Shown here piece by piece: positions 42,826 through 54,196 of a stretch of DNA of 64,000 nt (within the stretch, counting starts at the first letter, position 1; every line of letters begins with the position of its first letter). Source of the DNA: Brevundimonas sp. 357 (GTDB lineage Bacteria > Pseudomonadota > Alphaproteobacteria > Caulobacterales > Caulobacteraceae); contig NZ_RHWX01000013.1 of assembly GCF_003938605.1 (NCBI RefSeq), forward strand, positions 1-64,000, in the 5' to 3' direction. Below the pieces are notes generated by a model that was given only the letters and a program-made list of their open reading frames with translations, had not been told where the DNA came from and made no database searches. A program made the translations under genes and the position numbers.

Positions 42826-44067
42826 ATGGCCCCTGCCGACGCCCCCTGCCTCGACGATCCGCGCTGCGCCGCGTCCATCCGAGACGAGCGCGTGGCCGAA
42901 CCGGGCAAGGCGGCGCTGGTGCTGCTGGCGCTGGCCATGGGCGGCTTCGCCATCGGCGTGACCGAATTCGCCGCCATGAGCGTCCTGCCCGACTTCGCGG
43001 CGGGCCTAGGCGTCAGCGAACCGACGGCGGGCCATGTCATCAGCGCCTATGCCGCCGGGGTGGTCGTCGGGGCGCCGATCCTGGCCGTGCTCGGCGCACG
43101 CCTGCCGCGCTGGCTGCTGCTGATCGGCTTCATGGCCCTATTCGCCGTCGGCAATGCGCTGAGCGCCATCGCCCCCACCTATGAGTGGATGCTGGTCTTC
43201 CGCTTCCTCAGCGGCATTCCGCACGGCGCCTATTTCGGCGTGGCGGCCCTGGTCGCGGCGTCGCTGGTGCCGCTGCGGCTCCGAACCCGCGCCGTCTCGA
43301 CCGTCCTGCTGGGCCTGACGGTCGCCACGGTGATCGGAGTGCCGGTCGCCAACGCCGTCAGCCACTCCTTCGGCTGGCGCTGGACCTTCGCCATCGTCAG
43401 CGTGCTGGCGGTGCTGACCATGGCCCTGGTCGCCCTGTTCGCGCCGCGCGACCCGGCCCATCCCGACGCCAGCCCCTGGCGCGAGCTGGGCGCCCTGAAG
43501 CGCGGCCAGGTCTGGCTGACGCTGGGCGTCGGCGCCGTCGGCTTCGGCGGCATGTTCGCGGTCTACGCCTATCTGGCCTCGACGCTGAAGGCGGTGACGG
43601 GCGTGGGACCGGAAGTCCTGCCCTGGGTCTTCGCCCTGTTCGGCTTGGGGATGGTGGCGGGCAATCTGCTGGGCGCCTGGGCCGCCGACCGCTTCGGCAT
43701 GATCGCGGCGGGCGGCCTGTTGCTGTGGAGCGCGGCGGCCCTGGCCCTCTACCCCTTCGCCGCGCCGCACCTGTGGGCCGTGATGATCGTGGTGGTGCTG
43801 ATCGGCGGCGGCGGCGGGCTGGGTTCGGTGCTGCAGACCCGGCTGATGGACGTGGCCGGCGACGCCCAGACCCTGGCCGCCGCCCTGAATCACTCAGCCT
43901 TCAACACGGCCAACGCCATCGGCCCCCTGCTGGCGGGCATGGCCGTGGCCGCGGGCTGGGGCTGGACCTCGACCGGCTGGGTCGGGGTGGCGCTGTCGCT
44001 GGGCGGTTTCGCCGTCTGGGTCGTCGCCTGGACGACGGGGCGCAAGGCGCAACAAAGCGACGCCTGA
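42826..44067 (+). CDS. MFS efflux transporter (DHA1 type)
   Basis: Inner-membrane protein of 413 residues with 12 hydrophobic segments between about residues 28 and 405. The start ALVLLALAMGGFAIGVTEFA and the motif PTYEWMLVFRFLSGIPHGAY resemble the AraJ/YdhP branch of drug-H+ antiporters. Substrate unknown. It ends 33 bases before purQ and may be co-transcribed with it, though no functional link is evident. Confidence 0.9.
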   Translation: MAPADAPCLDDPRCAASIRDERVAEPGKAALVLLALAMGGFAIGVTEFAAMSVLPDFAAGLGVSEPTAGHVISAYAAGVVVGAPILAVLGARLPRWLLLIGFMALFAVGNALSAIAPTYEWMLVFRFLSGIPHGAYFGVAALVAASLVPLRLRTRAVSTVLLGLTVATVIGVPVANAVSHSFGWRWTFAIVSVLAVLTMALVALFAPRDPAHPDASPWRELGALKRGQVWLTLGVGAVGFGGMFAVYAYLASTLKAVTGVGPEVLPWVFALFGLGMVAGNLLGAWAADRFGMIAAGGLLLWSAAALALYPFAAPHLWAVMIVVVLIGGGGGLGSVLQTRLMDVAGDAQTLAAALNHSAFNTANAIGPLLAGMAVAAGWGWTSTGWVGVALSLGGFAVWVVAWTTGRKAQQSDA

Positions 44068-44100
44068 CATTCGTCCCGAAGGGTGCTAGGAGGCCCGGCC

Positions 44101-44763
44101 ATGAGCGCAGCCGTCATTGTATTCCCCGGTTCCAACTGCGATCGCGACTGCAAGGTCGCCGTCGAACGTTCCACTGGCGAGCAGGTCCAGATGGTCTGGC
44201 ACGCCGAGACCGAACTGCCCAAGGGCCTCGACCTGATCGTGTTGCCGGGCGGCTTCTCCTACGGCGACTATCTGCGCTGCGGCGCGATGGCGGCGCAGGC
44301 CCCGATCATGCAGGCGGTCAAGAAGGCCGCTGACGACGGCGTCACCGTGGTCGGCATCTGCAACGGCTTCCAGGTGCTGTGCGAAGCCGGAATGCTGCCG
44401 GGCGCCCTGATGCGCAACAGCAGCCTGAAATACATCTGCAAGCCGATCAGCATCACCGTCGCCAACGGCCAGACGCGCTTCACCTCGGGCTATCAGGGCC
44501 AGCGCGAAATCATCATGACCCAGGGCAACGCCGACGGTAACTACTTCGCCGACGAAGAGACCCTGAAGCGCATCGAGGGCGAGGGCCAGGTGGTCTTCCG
44601 CTACGTCGACAACCCCAACGGCTCGGTCGGCGACATCGCCGGCCTGCAGAATGAACGCGGCAACGTCCTGGGCATGATGCCCCACCCGGACCGCGCGTTC
44701 GAAGCCGAACTGGGCAGCGCCGACGGCGCGATCCTGTTCCAGAGCATCTACGCGGCCGCCTAG
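44101..44763 (+). CDS. purQ: FGAM synthase glutaminase subunit PurQ
   Basis: Protein of 220 residues from ATG 44101. Class I glutamine amidotransferase: the nucleophile is Cys87 in [11 protein letters not shown] and the His/Glu pair is in [12 protein letters not shown]. It supplies ammonia to PurL. The gene ends tail-to-tail with a small acidic-protein gene, sharing the palindromic CTAG so that both stop codons overlap. Confidence 0.96.
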   Translation: MSAAVIVFPGSNCDRDCKVAVERSTGEQVQMVWHAETELPKGLDLIVLPGGFSYGDYLRCGAMAAQAPIMQAVKKAADDGVTVVGICNGFQVLCEAGMLPGALMRNSSLKYICKPISITVANGQTRFTSGYQGQREIIMTQGNADGNYFADEETLKRIEGEGQVVFRYVDNPNGSVGDIAGLQNERGNVLGMMPHPDRAFEAELGSADGAILFQSIYAAA

Positions 44764-45002
44764 ATTTCCTTGCGGTCCAGGACGCTGGCGCTGCGTCCGG
44801 CGTCGCCGACCTCAACCTGTTCCTCGACCGGTTCGCCGTCCTCATCAACGGCGCGCTCCAACGTGCCTTCGGCGCCGGATTCGTGGATGGCCGCCAGTTC
44901 GCGGGCGCCGACGCCCAGGCCCCGCTCCAGGGCGCGGTTGGTTTTGACTTCTTCCTCGAGCGTCTGCTCGATCGGTTCGGGCGCGTCGTTCGGATCAGGC
45001 AT
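44760..45002 (-). CDS. Small acidic protein of unknown function
   Basis: Protein of 80 residues from ATG 45002, preceded by a GGAGG-type ribosome site on the minus strand. It is strongly acidic (for example [20 protein letters not shown] and [17 protein letters not shown]), with no membrane segment or known domain. It overlaps the purQ stop by 4 bases and is divergent from the membrane-protein gene at 45115. Codon usage matches neighbouring core genes, which supports it as a real gene. Confidence 0.55.
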   Translation of the reverse strand: MPDPNDAPEPIEQTLEEEVKTNRALERGLGVGARELAAIHESGAEGTLERAVDEDGEPVEEQVEVGDAGRSASVLDRKEI

Positions 45003-45114
45003 GGCGGCCTCCTTCTCGGTCTGCCTCAAAGCAAGGCGAAAAGCCTTGCGCAGGTTCCCTTGAACCTTCTTCGACGCGGCGCGTAGATACGGCGAAGCTG
45101 AGCTGGAGAGACGC

Positions 45115-45909
45115 ATGACCGCCATCGAACGCCCCACCCCCGCCCAGCAGACGCGCCGCCTGGCCGTGCTGGCCGCCGCCGTCTTCGCCGTCATCGTTCC
45201 CGTCGTTCAGGCCCTGGGCGGTTTCGGCCTGAGCCAGGCGGAGTTCGCCGCCGACGGAAACCAGACGTTGCGGGTGGCCGGCTACGCCTTTTCGATCTGG
45301 AGCCTGCTCTATCTGGGCCTCCTCATCTACGCCGGACGTCAGGCCCTGCCCCAGACGGGCGAAAGCGTGCTGATCAACCGCATGGGCTGGCCGTCGGTCG
45401 TCGCCTTCTTCGGCATCGGCTTCTGGATCGTCATGGCGGCGCTGAACCTCAAAGCGGCCAGCGTCGTCGTCATCCTGGCCTCGCTCCTCGCCCTGCTGCT
45501 GCCGATGCTGGCGAGCGCGCGCACAATCCGCGCGACCGGGGCGATGGAGCGGGACCGCTGGTTCCTGATCTGGCCGCTGGCGGCGCTGGCGGGGTGGTTG
45601 ACCGTGGCCGCGCCGCTGAACCTGATCACCGTAGCGACGGCGTTCGAGGCCTTGCCCGCCGCCCTGTCGCCGACCGGCTGGGCCGTGCTGGCCGTGGTCG
45701 CGACCACCCTGGTCGGGATCGGCGTGACCTGGGCCCTGCGGACCCTGGCCTATCCCCTGCCCATCGCCTGGGGTCTGGTGGGGGCCTTCGTGGCCGAGCA
45801 GGAGGTCAAGCCGGTGCTGGCTTTCACGGCCCTGGCGGCGGCCTTTGCCCTGGTGGTGGCGGGGGTCATCATCGTCTTCGGTTTGAGACGCGGCGTCGAA
45901 CGCCGGTGA
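45115..45909 (+). CDS. Multi-pass membrane protein, TspO-like
   Basis: Protein of 264 residues with about eight hydrophobic segments. Segments such as YAFSIWSLLYLGLLIYAGRQ and FLIWPLAALAGWLTVAAPLN resemble tryptophan-rich sensory (TspO/MBR-related) proteins, although it is longer than classic TspO (about 160 residues). Function unknown. It lies 41 bases before purL on the same strand and may share a transcript. Confidence 0.6.
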   Translation: MTAIERPTPAQQTRRLAVLAAAVFAVIVPVVQALGGFGLSQAEFAADGNQTLRVAGYAFSIWSLLYLGLLIYAGRQALPQTGESVLINRMGWPSVVAFFGIGFWIVMAALNLKAASVVVILASLLALLLPMLASARTIRATGAMERDRWFLIWPLAALAGWLTVAAPLNLITVATAFEALPAALSPTGWAVLAVVATTLVGIGVTWALRTLAYPLPIAWGLVGAFVAEQEVKPVLAFTALAAAFALVVAGVIIVFGLRRGVERR

Positions 45910-45950
45910 CGGGCTGACAGACGCCCCAGAGACGGCTAGAAGGCCCGCCC

Positions 45951-48160
<2,210 letters not shown>

Positions 48161-48161
<1 letters not shown>

Positions 48162-48535
48162 TGCGCGGCGCCGCCCTCATCCTCGTCGTCGCGGGCGCCG
48201 CCCTGCTGTCGGCCTGCGAATTCGAGGGCGGCGATCCCGTCCAGCACGCCCTGCGCGACGCGGCCGCCGCCCGTCAGGCCGCCGCGCTGAAGACCACCGA
48301 GGAAGAAGAGCTCCAGGCGATCCGTCGCCCGACCGCCTCCGGCCCGGCTCTGCATGAGCCGGACGAACTGTCGCGCCTGATCGCTGCTCGTCGTCAGGCG
48401 GTGCAAGAGACGCGCACGGCGTTGGCCGCCATCGCCGACCCTGCGCTGAAAGCCCAGCTGACCGAAGACCTGAAGGCTGAAGAAGCCAGCCTGCGCGCGC
48501 TGGAAGCCCGCGCCGCCGCCAGAGCTTCCAACTAA
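48161..48535 (+). CDS. Small lipoprotein with a coiled-coil region
   Basis: Protein of 124 residues with a lipoprotein signal (VAGAALLSAC, Cys19). The remainder is Ala/Glu/Arg-rich and helical, with heptad-like segments (ISRLIAARRQ-type and EDLKAEEASLRALEARAAAR). It is translationally coupled to purL by a TGATG overlap; a shared function is not evident. Confidence 0.65.
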
Positions 48536-48553
48536 CCGGAGACACGCAGGGTG

Positions 48554-49651
48554 ATGAGAACCGCCGTCGTCATGCCTGTCGGCGCGCGCTTCGACCTGCA
48601 CCAGCCGAACTCGATGGAGACGGTGGCGCGCACCCTGGCGCGGGCGGACAAGGGCGAGGTCCGCGTCTTCTGCTGTGAAGGCGCCCAGGATCACGGCGAC
48701 CTGCCGGTGCAGACCCTGCCCGCGGCGAACCGGCTGAAAGCCCTGCGTCAGGCGCTGGCCGACTATCGCCCCGATGTGATCGAGTTCCACCAGCAGACGC
48801 AGCAGGCCGTCGCCCTGGGCCCGCATTTCCGAGACGCAGCGATCACCCTGTATCGCCACAACGCCGTGAAGCCGCCGCGCCATGTCATCGACCGCTGGCG
48901 CTATGAGCGGCGCTATGACCGCATGGACGGACTGATCTTCGTCAGCGAGGCGGCGCGCCTGGACTTCCTGAAGGACTTTCCCCGACTGGAGGCCAAGGCG
49001 CTCGCCGTGCCCAACCCCATCGACGTGGACCTGTGGCGCGCGTCGGTCGAGGTGCGCGAGCCGCTGATCGCCTTCGCCGGACGGGCCATGCCGGAAAAGG
49101 GCGTGGACCTGATCTGCGCCGCCCTGCCCGCCGTGCTGGAGCGCCATCCTGACTGGCGCGCCGTGCTGATGCTGAACGACTGGGACCGGCATGCGGACTG
49201 GGCCGCGCCCCATGTGGCGCCGCTGGAGCGGTTCGGCGACCGGGTCCAGGTGCTGAAGTCGGCGCCGCTGGCGCAGGTGCGAGCCGAGATGCAGCGGGCG
49301 GCCATCGCCCTGACCCCCTCGGTCTGGGCCGAGCCTCTGGGCCTGACGGCGCTGGAGGCTCATGCGGCGGGGGCGGCGCTGATCTCATCCGGTCGCGGCG
49401 GCCTGCGCGAGGCCAGCGGGCCGCACGCCGTCTATGTCGATGATCTGACGGGTGAGGGCCTGGGCGAGGCCATCGACAGTCTGATCATCGATCCCGCGCG
49501 TCGCCTGACTCTGGCCCGCGCGGCGCAAGCCTATGTGAGCGAGACCCACACGCCCGAACACCGCGCCGCCCAGTTGCACGACCTGCGCGAACGTCTGGTC
49601 CGGGCCAAGCGTCGCCAAGCCGGCGTCAGACCTGCGGGATCGCCTGGCTGA
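48554..49651 (+). CDS. GT4-type glycosyltransferase
   Basis: Protein of 365 residues from ATG 48554 (a GTG one codon earlier is possible). It has the GT-B fold pattern: an N-terminal region with FVSEAARLDFL and NPIDVDLWR, then FAGRAMPEKGVDLICAALP and the sugar-nucleotide motif EPLGLTALEAHAAGAALISS. Probably transfers a sugar to a cell-envelope glycan or lipid. Its end overlaps the ymdB-like gene on the other strand by 26 bases. Confidence 0.85.
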   Translation: MRTAVVMPVGARFDLHQPNSMETVARTLARADKGEVRVFCCEGAQDHGDLPVQTLPAANRLKALRQALADYRPDVIEFHQQTQQAVALGPHFRDAAITLYRHNAVKPPRHVIDRWRYERRYDRMDGLIFVSEAARLDFLKDFPRLEAKALAVPNPIDVDLWRASVEVREPLIAFAGRAMPEKGVDLICAALPAVLERHPDWRAVLMLNDWDRHADWAAPHVAPLERFGDRVQVLKSAPLAQVRAEMQRAAIALTPSVWAEPLGLTALEAHAAGAALISSGRGGLREASGPHAVYVDDLTGEGLGEAIDSLIIDPARRLTLARAAQAYVSETHTPEHRAAQLHDLRERLVRAKRRQAGVRPAGSPG

Positions 49652-50447
49652 GGCGGCCGCCGACGCGGATCGGCTCGACCCGCTTGGCCAGGCCGGTGCG
49701 GTCGTCGGTCTCGACAAAGACGCCGCAGATGGTCGCCGGGCCGCTGGCGGGGGTGTAGCGCCCGCCCGACAGACGGGTGGTGAAGCGCCGCAGCGGCTCT
49801 TCCTTGTCATTGCCGATGACGGAGTCGTAGTCGCAGCAGCCGCCGGCGTCGGTCTGATAGGCCGTGCCGTGGGGCAGTATCTGCGCGTCCGCCGTGGGGA
49901 CATGGGTGTGGGTGCCGACCACCAGACTGGCGCGACCGTCGCAGAAGTGGCCCATGCCCATCTTCTCGCTGGTGGCCTCGGCGTGCATGTCGACGATGAC
50001 GGCGTCGGCGACGACGCCCAGAGGCGCGGCCTCCAGCTCGCGCTCCACCGCGCTGAAGGGATCGTCCATCGGATCCATGTGGACGCGGCCCAGGACGTTG
50101 ATGACCAGCACCCGACGGCCGTCCGGCGTGACGAAGACGTCGGCGCCGCGCCCCGGCGCGTCCATCAGGCGCGGATAGTTGGCCGGACGGATCAGGCGCG
50201 GTTCGCGCACGATGTAGGTCAGGGCCTCGCGCTGGTCCCAGCTGTGATTGCCCAACGTCAGGACGTCGGCCCCGGCGTTGAAGATGTCGTTGGCCGTGTT
50301 CTCGGTGATGCCGAAACCGCCCGCCGCGTTCTCGGCGTTGACCACCACGAAGTCGAGCCTGAGGTCGCGCCTCAGCCCCGGAAGATGATCCGAAAGTCCA
50401 TCGCGCCCGGACTTGCCGACCACGTCACCGAAAAACGCCAATCTCAT
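49626..50447 (-). CDS. YmdB-family metallophosphoesterase
   Basis: Protein of 273 residues: FFGDVVGKSGRDGLSDHLPG at the start with the metal-binding Asp, ENAAGGFGIT, LGNHSWDQRE, DMHAEATSEKMGMGHFCDGR and GTHTHVPTADAQILPHGTAY with the late His ligands. This is the TIGR00282/YmdB family; the Bacillus member is a 2',3'-cAMP phosphodiesterase. It starts within the last codons of the 5-FCL gene (ATGA), so the two are co-translated. Confidence 0.92.
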   Translation of the reverse strand: MRLAFFGDVVGKSGRDGLSDHLPGLRRDLRLDFVVVNAENAAGGFGITENTANDIFNAGADVLTLGNHSWDQREALTYIVREPRLIRPANYPRLMDAPGRGADVFVTPDGRRVLVINVLGRVHMDPMDDPFSAVERELEAAPLGVVADAVIVDMHAEATSEKMGMGHFCDGRASLVVGTHTHVPTADAQILPHGTAYQTDAGGCCDYDSVIGNDKEEPLRRFTTRLSGGRYTPASGPATICGVFVETDDRTGLAKRVEPIRVGGRLSQAIPQV

Positions 50448-50989
50448 GGGAAGGCTCTATAGCCGGTCTCGGTCAAAACGCCATGCAGGCGGATGTCGTG
50501 CGGCTCCAGAGCGAGGCGATCGACCGCCTGCCCCGCATAGGCGAAGCCGACCCGATGCGCGTCGGGCAGCGCCGCGAAGGTCCGGTCGTAGTAGCCGCCC
50601 CCCTGCCCCAGCCGCCCGCCGTGGGCGTCGAAGGCCAGCAGGGGCGTCACGATCAGGTCCGGCCGCACCACCTCGCCCAGCGGCAGGGGCGCGGGGCATC
50701 CGGCGGCGTCCAGCTCCAGCGGCTCGCCCGGCGTCCAGGCGCGGAAGATCATGGCCGCGTCGCGCTCCAGCACCACCGGCAGGCACAGACGGCGTCCCGA
50801 CTGGTGCAGGACATTGGCCAGGGCGTCAGTGTCCAGCTCCGACCCCATGGCGCGATACAGGGCGACGATGGCGCCGCTGGGCAAGGCGTCGGCATGGCCC
50901 GCCGCGCGCTCGGCGGCTTCGGGATCGGTCTCGGTCAGACGCTTTCGCAAGGCGCGCATGGCGGCCCGGAGTTCGTGCTTGGGGGTCAT
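50444..50989 (-). CDS. fau: 5-formyltetrahydrofolate cyclo-ligase
   Basis: Protein of 181 residues from ATG 50989; the frame is open upstream but overlaps repeats. It converts 5-formyl-THF to 5,10-methenyl-THF using ATP. Family motifs: RAAMRALRKRLT at the start, then LPVVLERDAAMIFRAW, LIVTPLLAFDAHGGRLGQGG and GYYDRTFAAL. The order zapA, RNA, 5-FCL is typical of proteobacteria, where 6S RNA lies directly upstream of this gene. Confidence 0.93.
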   Translation of the reverse strand: MTPKHELRAAMRALRKRLTETDPEAAERAAGHADALPSGAIVALYRAMGSELDTDALANVLHQSGRRLCLPVVLERDAAMIFRAWTPGEPLELDAAGCPAPLPLGEVVRPDLIVTPLLAFDAHGGRLGQGGGYYDRTFAALPDAHRVGFAYAGQAVDRLALEPHDIRLHGVLTETGYRAFP

Positions 50990-51045
50990 CGCCGCTCGGC
51001 CCTTCGCCAAATTCCACCGACAGGCCGAGCGCGTCGCCCAACTCG

Positions 51046-51068
51046 ATCCTCGGGTCAAGCCCGAGGAT
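51046..51068. repeat. Palindromic repeat ATCCTCGGG copy 1
   Basis: ATCCTCGGG-TCAAG-CCCGAGGAT, followed by GACGGC. The same element with a longer stem occurs at 59103-59137. It lies between the cyclo-ligase start and the presumed 6S RNA. Confidence 0.75.
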
Positions 51069-51214
51069 GACGGCGGGAGAAGGAACGATTGGGGAAATGC
51101 TCGCCAACTGTGCAAGGAGCCAGCGACCGCGTCGCCAGCGTAGCGCACCCAGACGCGCTCAAGCAGCGCGCCGCCGCGCGGCGAGCGATAGCGCACTAAA
51201 GAAGAAGGGTTGGC

Positions 51215-51390
51215 GGCGCCGCGTGAGCCGTGAAGAACGTTTAAATCCTCTCGACCTGGGTAGCCAGGTGGGCTCCGTATGCCCAGGCCCTCGAGCCCGG
51301 ACAGGGACAGATCCCTATGAGTGAATTAAGGTCAGAAGGATATGTTGTCTTCGACGTGAGCCGCAGCATGACCCGCCGCTGCGCAAGATA
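51215..51390 (-). ncRNA. ssrS: Presumed 6S RNA
   Basis: No protein gene fits between zapA and the 5-FCL gene (51.0-51.46 kb), and this is the conserved site of 6S RNA in proteobacteria. The minus-strand sequence can form a long irregular rod. The outer part pairs CGU-GAAGA with UCUUCACG, and inside are hairpins such as ACCTGG-CTAC-CCAGGT (about 51270-51254) and AGGGA-TCTG-TCCCT. 6S RNA binds RNA polymerase and tunes stationary-phase transcription. Ends are approximate; the call rests mostly on position. Confidence 0.5.
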
Positions 51391-51465
51391 GGCGTTCGGA
51401 CGAGTTTCAACAATGGCGAAGCGCGCCTTTCTCCCTCTCCGCTTCGGGAAGATAGAGGCGACGCC

Positions 51466-51807
51466 CTACATCGTCTGGACGATCTTCTCGATGCGGGCGG
51501 CCACGGCGTTCAGGGCCTCGGCCACGCCGTCGCTGACCGGGACGGGCGTCGTAACGGCCGCCGTCGCCGCCTTGGCGCGACCCGAGTTCTGGACCGCCGC
51601 CTGGCGCTTCGCTTCTCCAAGCTCATCGGCCAGCATCAAAGCGGCCATCAGGAACAGGCGCACGTCGCCGACCTGGCCGACCTGATCGGCCACGCCCTGC
51701 ACCCGTTCGTTGAACTGGGCCGCCAGGTCGCGCACCCGCGCCTCCTGACCGTCCGCGCAGCCTACCGCATAGGGGCGGCCGTGGACCTCTACCGTCACCG
51801 TCGCCAT
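51466..51807 (-). CDS. zapA: Cell division protein ZapA
   Basis: Protein of 113 residues. The N-terminal ZapA domain reads ATVTVEVHGRPYAVGCADGQ, then VRDLAAQFNERVQGVADQVG and RLFLMAALMLADELGEAKRQ. It binds and bundles FtsZ filaments. It is translationally coupled (TGATG) to the coiled-coil gene upstream, an arrangement seen in other alphaproteobacteria. Confidence 0.93.
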   Translation of the reverse strand: MATVTVEVHGRPYAVGCADGQEARVRDLAAQFNERVQGVADQVGQVGDVRLFLMAALMLADELGEAKRQAAVQNSGRAKAATAAVTTPVPVSDGVAEALNAVAARIEKIVQTM

Positions 51808-52082
51808 CAGTTCGCCTCCTGCTCGGTTTGAGCCTGCTGCTGCGCCAGCACCTCGCGCACGGCGTCGGCCGCGCGGGCCAGGGCCTGGGCGGTTTCCTGA
51901 CCGGCCGTCTCCAGCTCGGCGATGCGGGCCAGGTCGGCCGCGTTCGAGGGGCGCGGCGCGAACAGGTCGTCGTCCGCGATGGGCGGCGCCGAGGCGGGCC
52001 TCGCCTTCAGCTCCAGCACCTTGCGCTCCAGATCGGCTAACGCCCGATCGATCCGCGCCTTTGCAGCCGTAACGGCGTCCAT
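51807..52082 (-). CDS. Small coiled-coil protein upstream of zapA
   Basis: Protein of 91 residues from ATG 52082. Largely alpha-helical with heptad patterning at both ends (AKARIDRALADLERKVLELK and ADAVREVLAQQQAQTEQEAN), resembling DUF4164-type proteins. Given the overlap with zapA it may act at the division site, like ZapB or another ZapA partner. This is inference from position and coiled-coil character. Confidence 0.7.
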   Translation of the reverse strand: MDAVTAAKARIDRALADLERKVLELKARPASAPPIADDDLFAPRPSNAADLARIAELETAGQETAQALARAADAVREVLAQQQAQTEQEAN

Positions 52083-52131
52083 GATGGTCCTTTCTTCCAG
52101 ATTCCGTGTAGAACCTGCCGGCGCGCCGGGG

Positions 52132-52155
52132 TAAAGCGGCGCCGCCCCCGCTTTA
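52132..52155. promoter_or_regulatory. Inverted repeat between the zapA operon and tkt
   Basis: TAAAGCGG at 52132-52139 and CCGCTTTA at 52148-52155 form a perfect 8-base inverted repeat with an 8-base spacer. It lies between divergent genes, 27 bases before the tkt start. Candidate operator; no known regulator can be assigned from sequence. Confidence 0.4.
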
Positions 52156-52181
52156 TCCTGTTCCTGAGGAAAGGTCTCGCC

Positions 52182-54191
52182 GTGACCGACGCCCCCCATG
52201 CTTCTGCTATGGCTGCATTCGCCAAGCCTTCGCCCAAGCAGATGGCCGACGCCATCCGGGTGCTGTCCATGGATGCGGTCGAAAAGGCCAAGAGCGGCCA
52301 CCCCGGCATGCCGATGGGCATGGCCGACGTCGCCACCGTGCTTTACTCGAAATTCCTGAAGTTCGACGCCAGCCGTCCCGACTGGGCCGACCGCGACCGC
52401 TTCATCCTGTCGGCCGGCCACGGCTCGATGCTGATCTACAGCCTGCTGCACCTGACGGGCTACAAGGACGCCACCAAGGAACAACTGGAAAACTTCCGCC
52501 AGTGGGGCTTCAAGACCGCCGGCCACCCCGAATACGGCCACATGACGGGGATCGAGACCACGACCGGCCCGCTGGGTCAGGGTCTGGCCACCTCGGTCGG
52601 CTTCGCCCTGGCGGAGCGCCATCTGGCGGCGCGCTTCGGCAAGGATCTGGTCGATCACCGCACCTGGGTCGTCGCCGGCGACGGCTGCCTGATGGAAGGC
52701 GTGTCGCAGGAGGCCATCGCCCTGGCCGGCCGTCTGAAGCTGAACAAGCTGTGCGTCCTGTGGGACGACAACGAAATCACCATCGACGGCAAGGTGTCGC
52801 TGTCGGACGCCACGGACCAACTGACGCGCTTCAAGGCCTCGGGCTGGGCGGTCAAGGCCATCGACGGCCATGACTACAGGCAGATCCAGAAGGCCCTGGC
52901 CTGGGCGACCAAGCAGGACAAGCCGACGCTGATCGCGTGCAAGACCAAGATCGGCAAGGGCGCCGCCACCATGGAAGGCAGCCACAAGACCCATGGCGCG
53001 GCCCTAGGCGCCACCGAGATCGCGGCGACCCGTCAGGCGCTGAACTGGCCCTTCGCGCCCTTCGAGCTGCCCGAAGGCGTGCAGAAGGCCTGGGCCAAGG
53101 TCGGCAAGCAAGGCGGCAAGGCCCGCAAGGCCTGGGAAGGCCGTCTGCTGAACCACGCCCAGCGCGACGACTTCACCCGCGCCATGGCCGGCGACCTGCC
53201 CACCGGCGCCTTCGAGGCGCTGGACGCCAAGCTGAAGCAACTGGTCGTCGACAAGCCCGCCCTGGCCACGCGCCAGTCCTCGGGCGAGGCGCTGGAGACG
53301 GTGTTCAACGCCATCCCCGAAATGGTCGGCGGCTCGGCCGACCTGACCGGCTCGAACAACACCTTCGTCAAGAACACCCAGATCATGGACGCGCCGGATT
53401 ACGCCGGTCGTTACCTGAACTACGGCATCCGCGAGTTCGGCATGGCCGCGGCGATGAACGGTCTGGCGCTGCACGGCGGGGTCATCCCCTACGGCGGCAC
53501 CTTCATGGCGTTCGCGGACTACAGCCGTCCGGCGATCCGTCTGGGCGCCCTGATGGGCGTGCGCGCGATCCACGTCCTGACGCACGACAGCATCGGTCTG
53601 GGCGAAGACGGCCCGACGCACCAGCCGGTCGAGCATCTGGCGGCCCTGCGCGCCATTCCGAACCTGCTGACCATGCGCCCCGCCGACACGGTCGAGGCGC
53701 TGGAGTGCTGGCAGGTCGCCCTGCAGCACAAGACCACGCCGACCGCCATGTGCCTGTCGCGTCAGAAGACCCCGGCCGTGCGCGTGACCGACGCCGGGGA
53801 GAACCTGTCCCGCAAGGGCGCCTATGAGCTGAAGGCCGCCAACGGCGCGGCGAAGGTCACCCTGTTCGGCACCGGCACCGAGGTCGCTTTGGCCCTGAAG
53901 GCCGCCGAGACGCTGGAGGCCGAAGGCGTGCCCACCCGCGTGGTGTCGGTCCCCTGCTTCGCCCTGTTCGAGCAGCAGCCCAAGGCCTATCAGGACGCCG
54001 TCATCGGCCGCGGCACCGTCCGCGTCGCCGTCGAGGCCGCCATCAAGCAGGGCTGGGAACGCTTCATCGGCGAGGACGGCGGCTTCGTCGGCATGTCGTC
54101 CTTCGGCGCCTCGGCCCCGGCCGAAATCCTCTACCGCGAGTTCGGCATCACCGCCGAGGCCGTGGTCGAGGCCGCCAAGGCGCGGCTGTAA
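52182..54191 (+). CDS. tkt: Transketolase
   Basis: Protein of 669 residues from GTG 52182 (GAGGAAAGG about 8 bases upstream); ATG 52209 is an alternative. Thiamine-diphosphate enzyme of the pentose phosphate pathway. SGHPGMPMGMADVATVL, AGHGSMLIYSLLHL, and the ThDP-binding GDGCLMEGVSQEA...WDDNEITIDG are present, as are the second-half motifs GIREFGMAAAMNG and HDSIGLGEDGPTHQPVEHL. It forms a glycolysis/pentose phosphate neighbourhood with gap, pgk and fba. Confidence 0.96.
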   Translation: MTDAPHASAMAAFAKPSPKQMADAIRVLSMDAVEKAKSGHPGMPMGMADVATVLYSKFLKFDASRPDWADRDRFILSAGHGSMLIYSLLHLTGYKDATKEQLENFRQWGFKTAGHPEYGHMTGIETTTGPLGQGLATSVGFALAERHLAARFGKDLVDHRTWVVAGDGCLMEGVSQEAIALAGRLKLNKLCVLWDDNEITIDGKVSLSDATDQLTRFKASGWAVKAIDGHDYRQIQKALAWATKQDKPTLIACKTKIGKGAATMEGSHKTHGAALGATEIAATRQALNWPFAPFELPEGVQKAWAKVGKQGGKARKAWEGRLLNHAQRDDFTRAMAGDLPTGAFEALDAKLKQLVVDKPALATRQSSGEALETVFNAIPEMVGGSADLTGSNNTFVKNTQIMDAPDYAGRYLNYGIREFGMAAAMNGLALHGGVIPYGGTFMAFADYSRPAIRLGALMGVRAIHVLTHDSIGLGEDGPTHQPVEHLAALRAIPNLLTMRPADTVEALECWQVALQHKTTPTAMCLSRQKTPAVRVTDAGENLSRKGAYELKAANGAAKVTLFGTGTEVALALKAAETLEAEGVPTRVVSVPCFALFEQQPKAYQDAVIGRGTVRVAVEAAIKQGWERFIGEDGGFVGMSSFGASAPAEILYREFGITAEAVVEAAKARL

Positions 54192-54196
54192 ACGCC

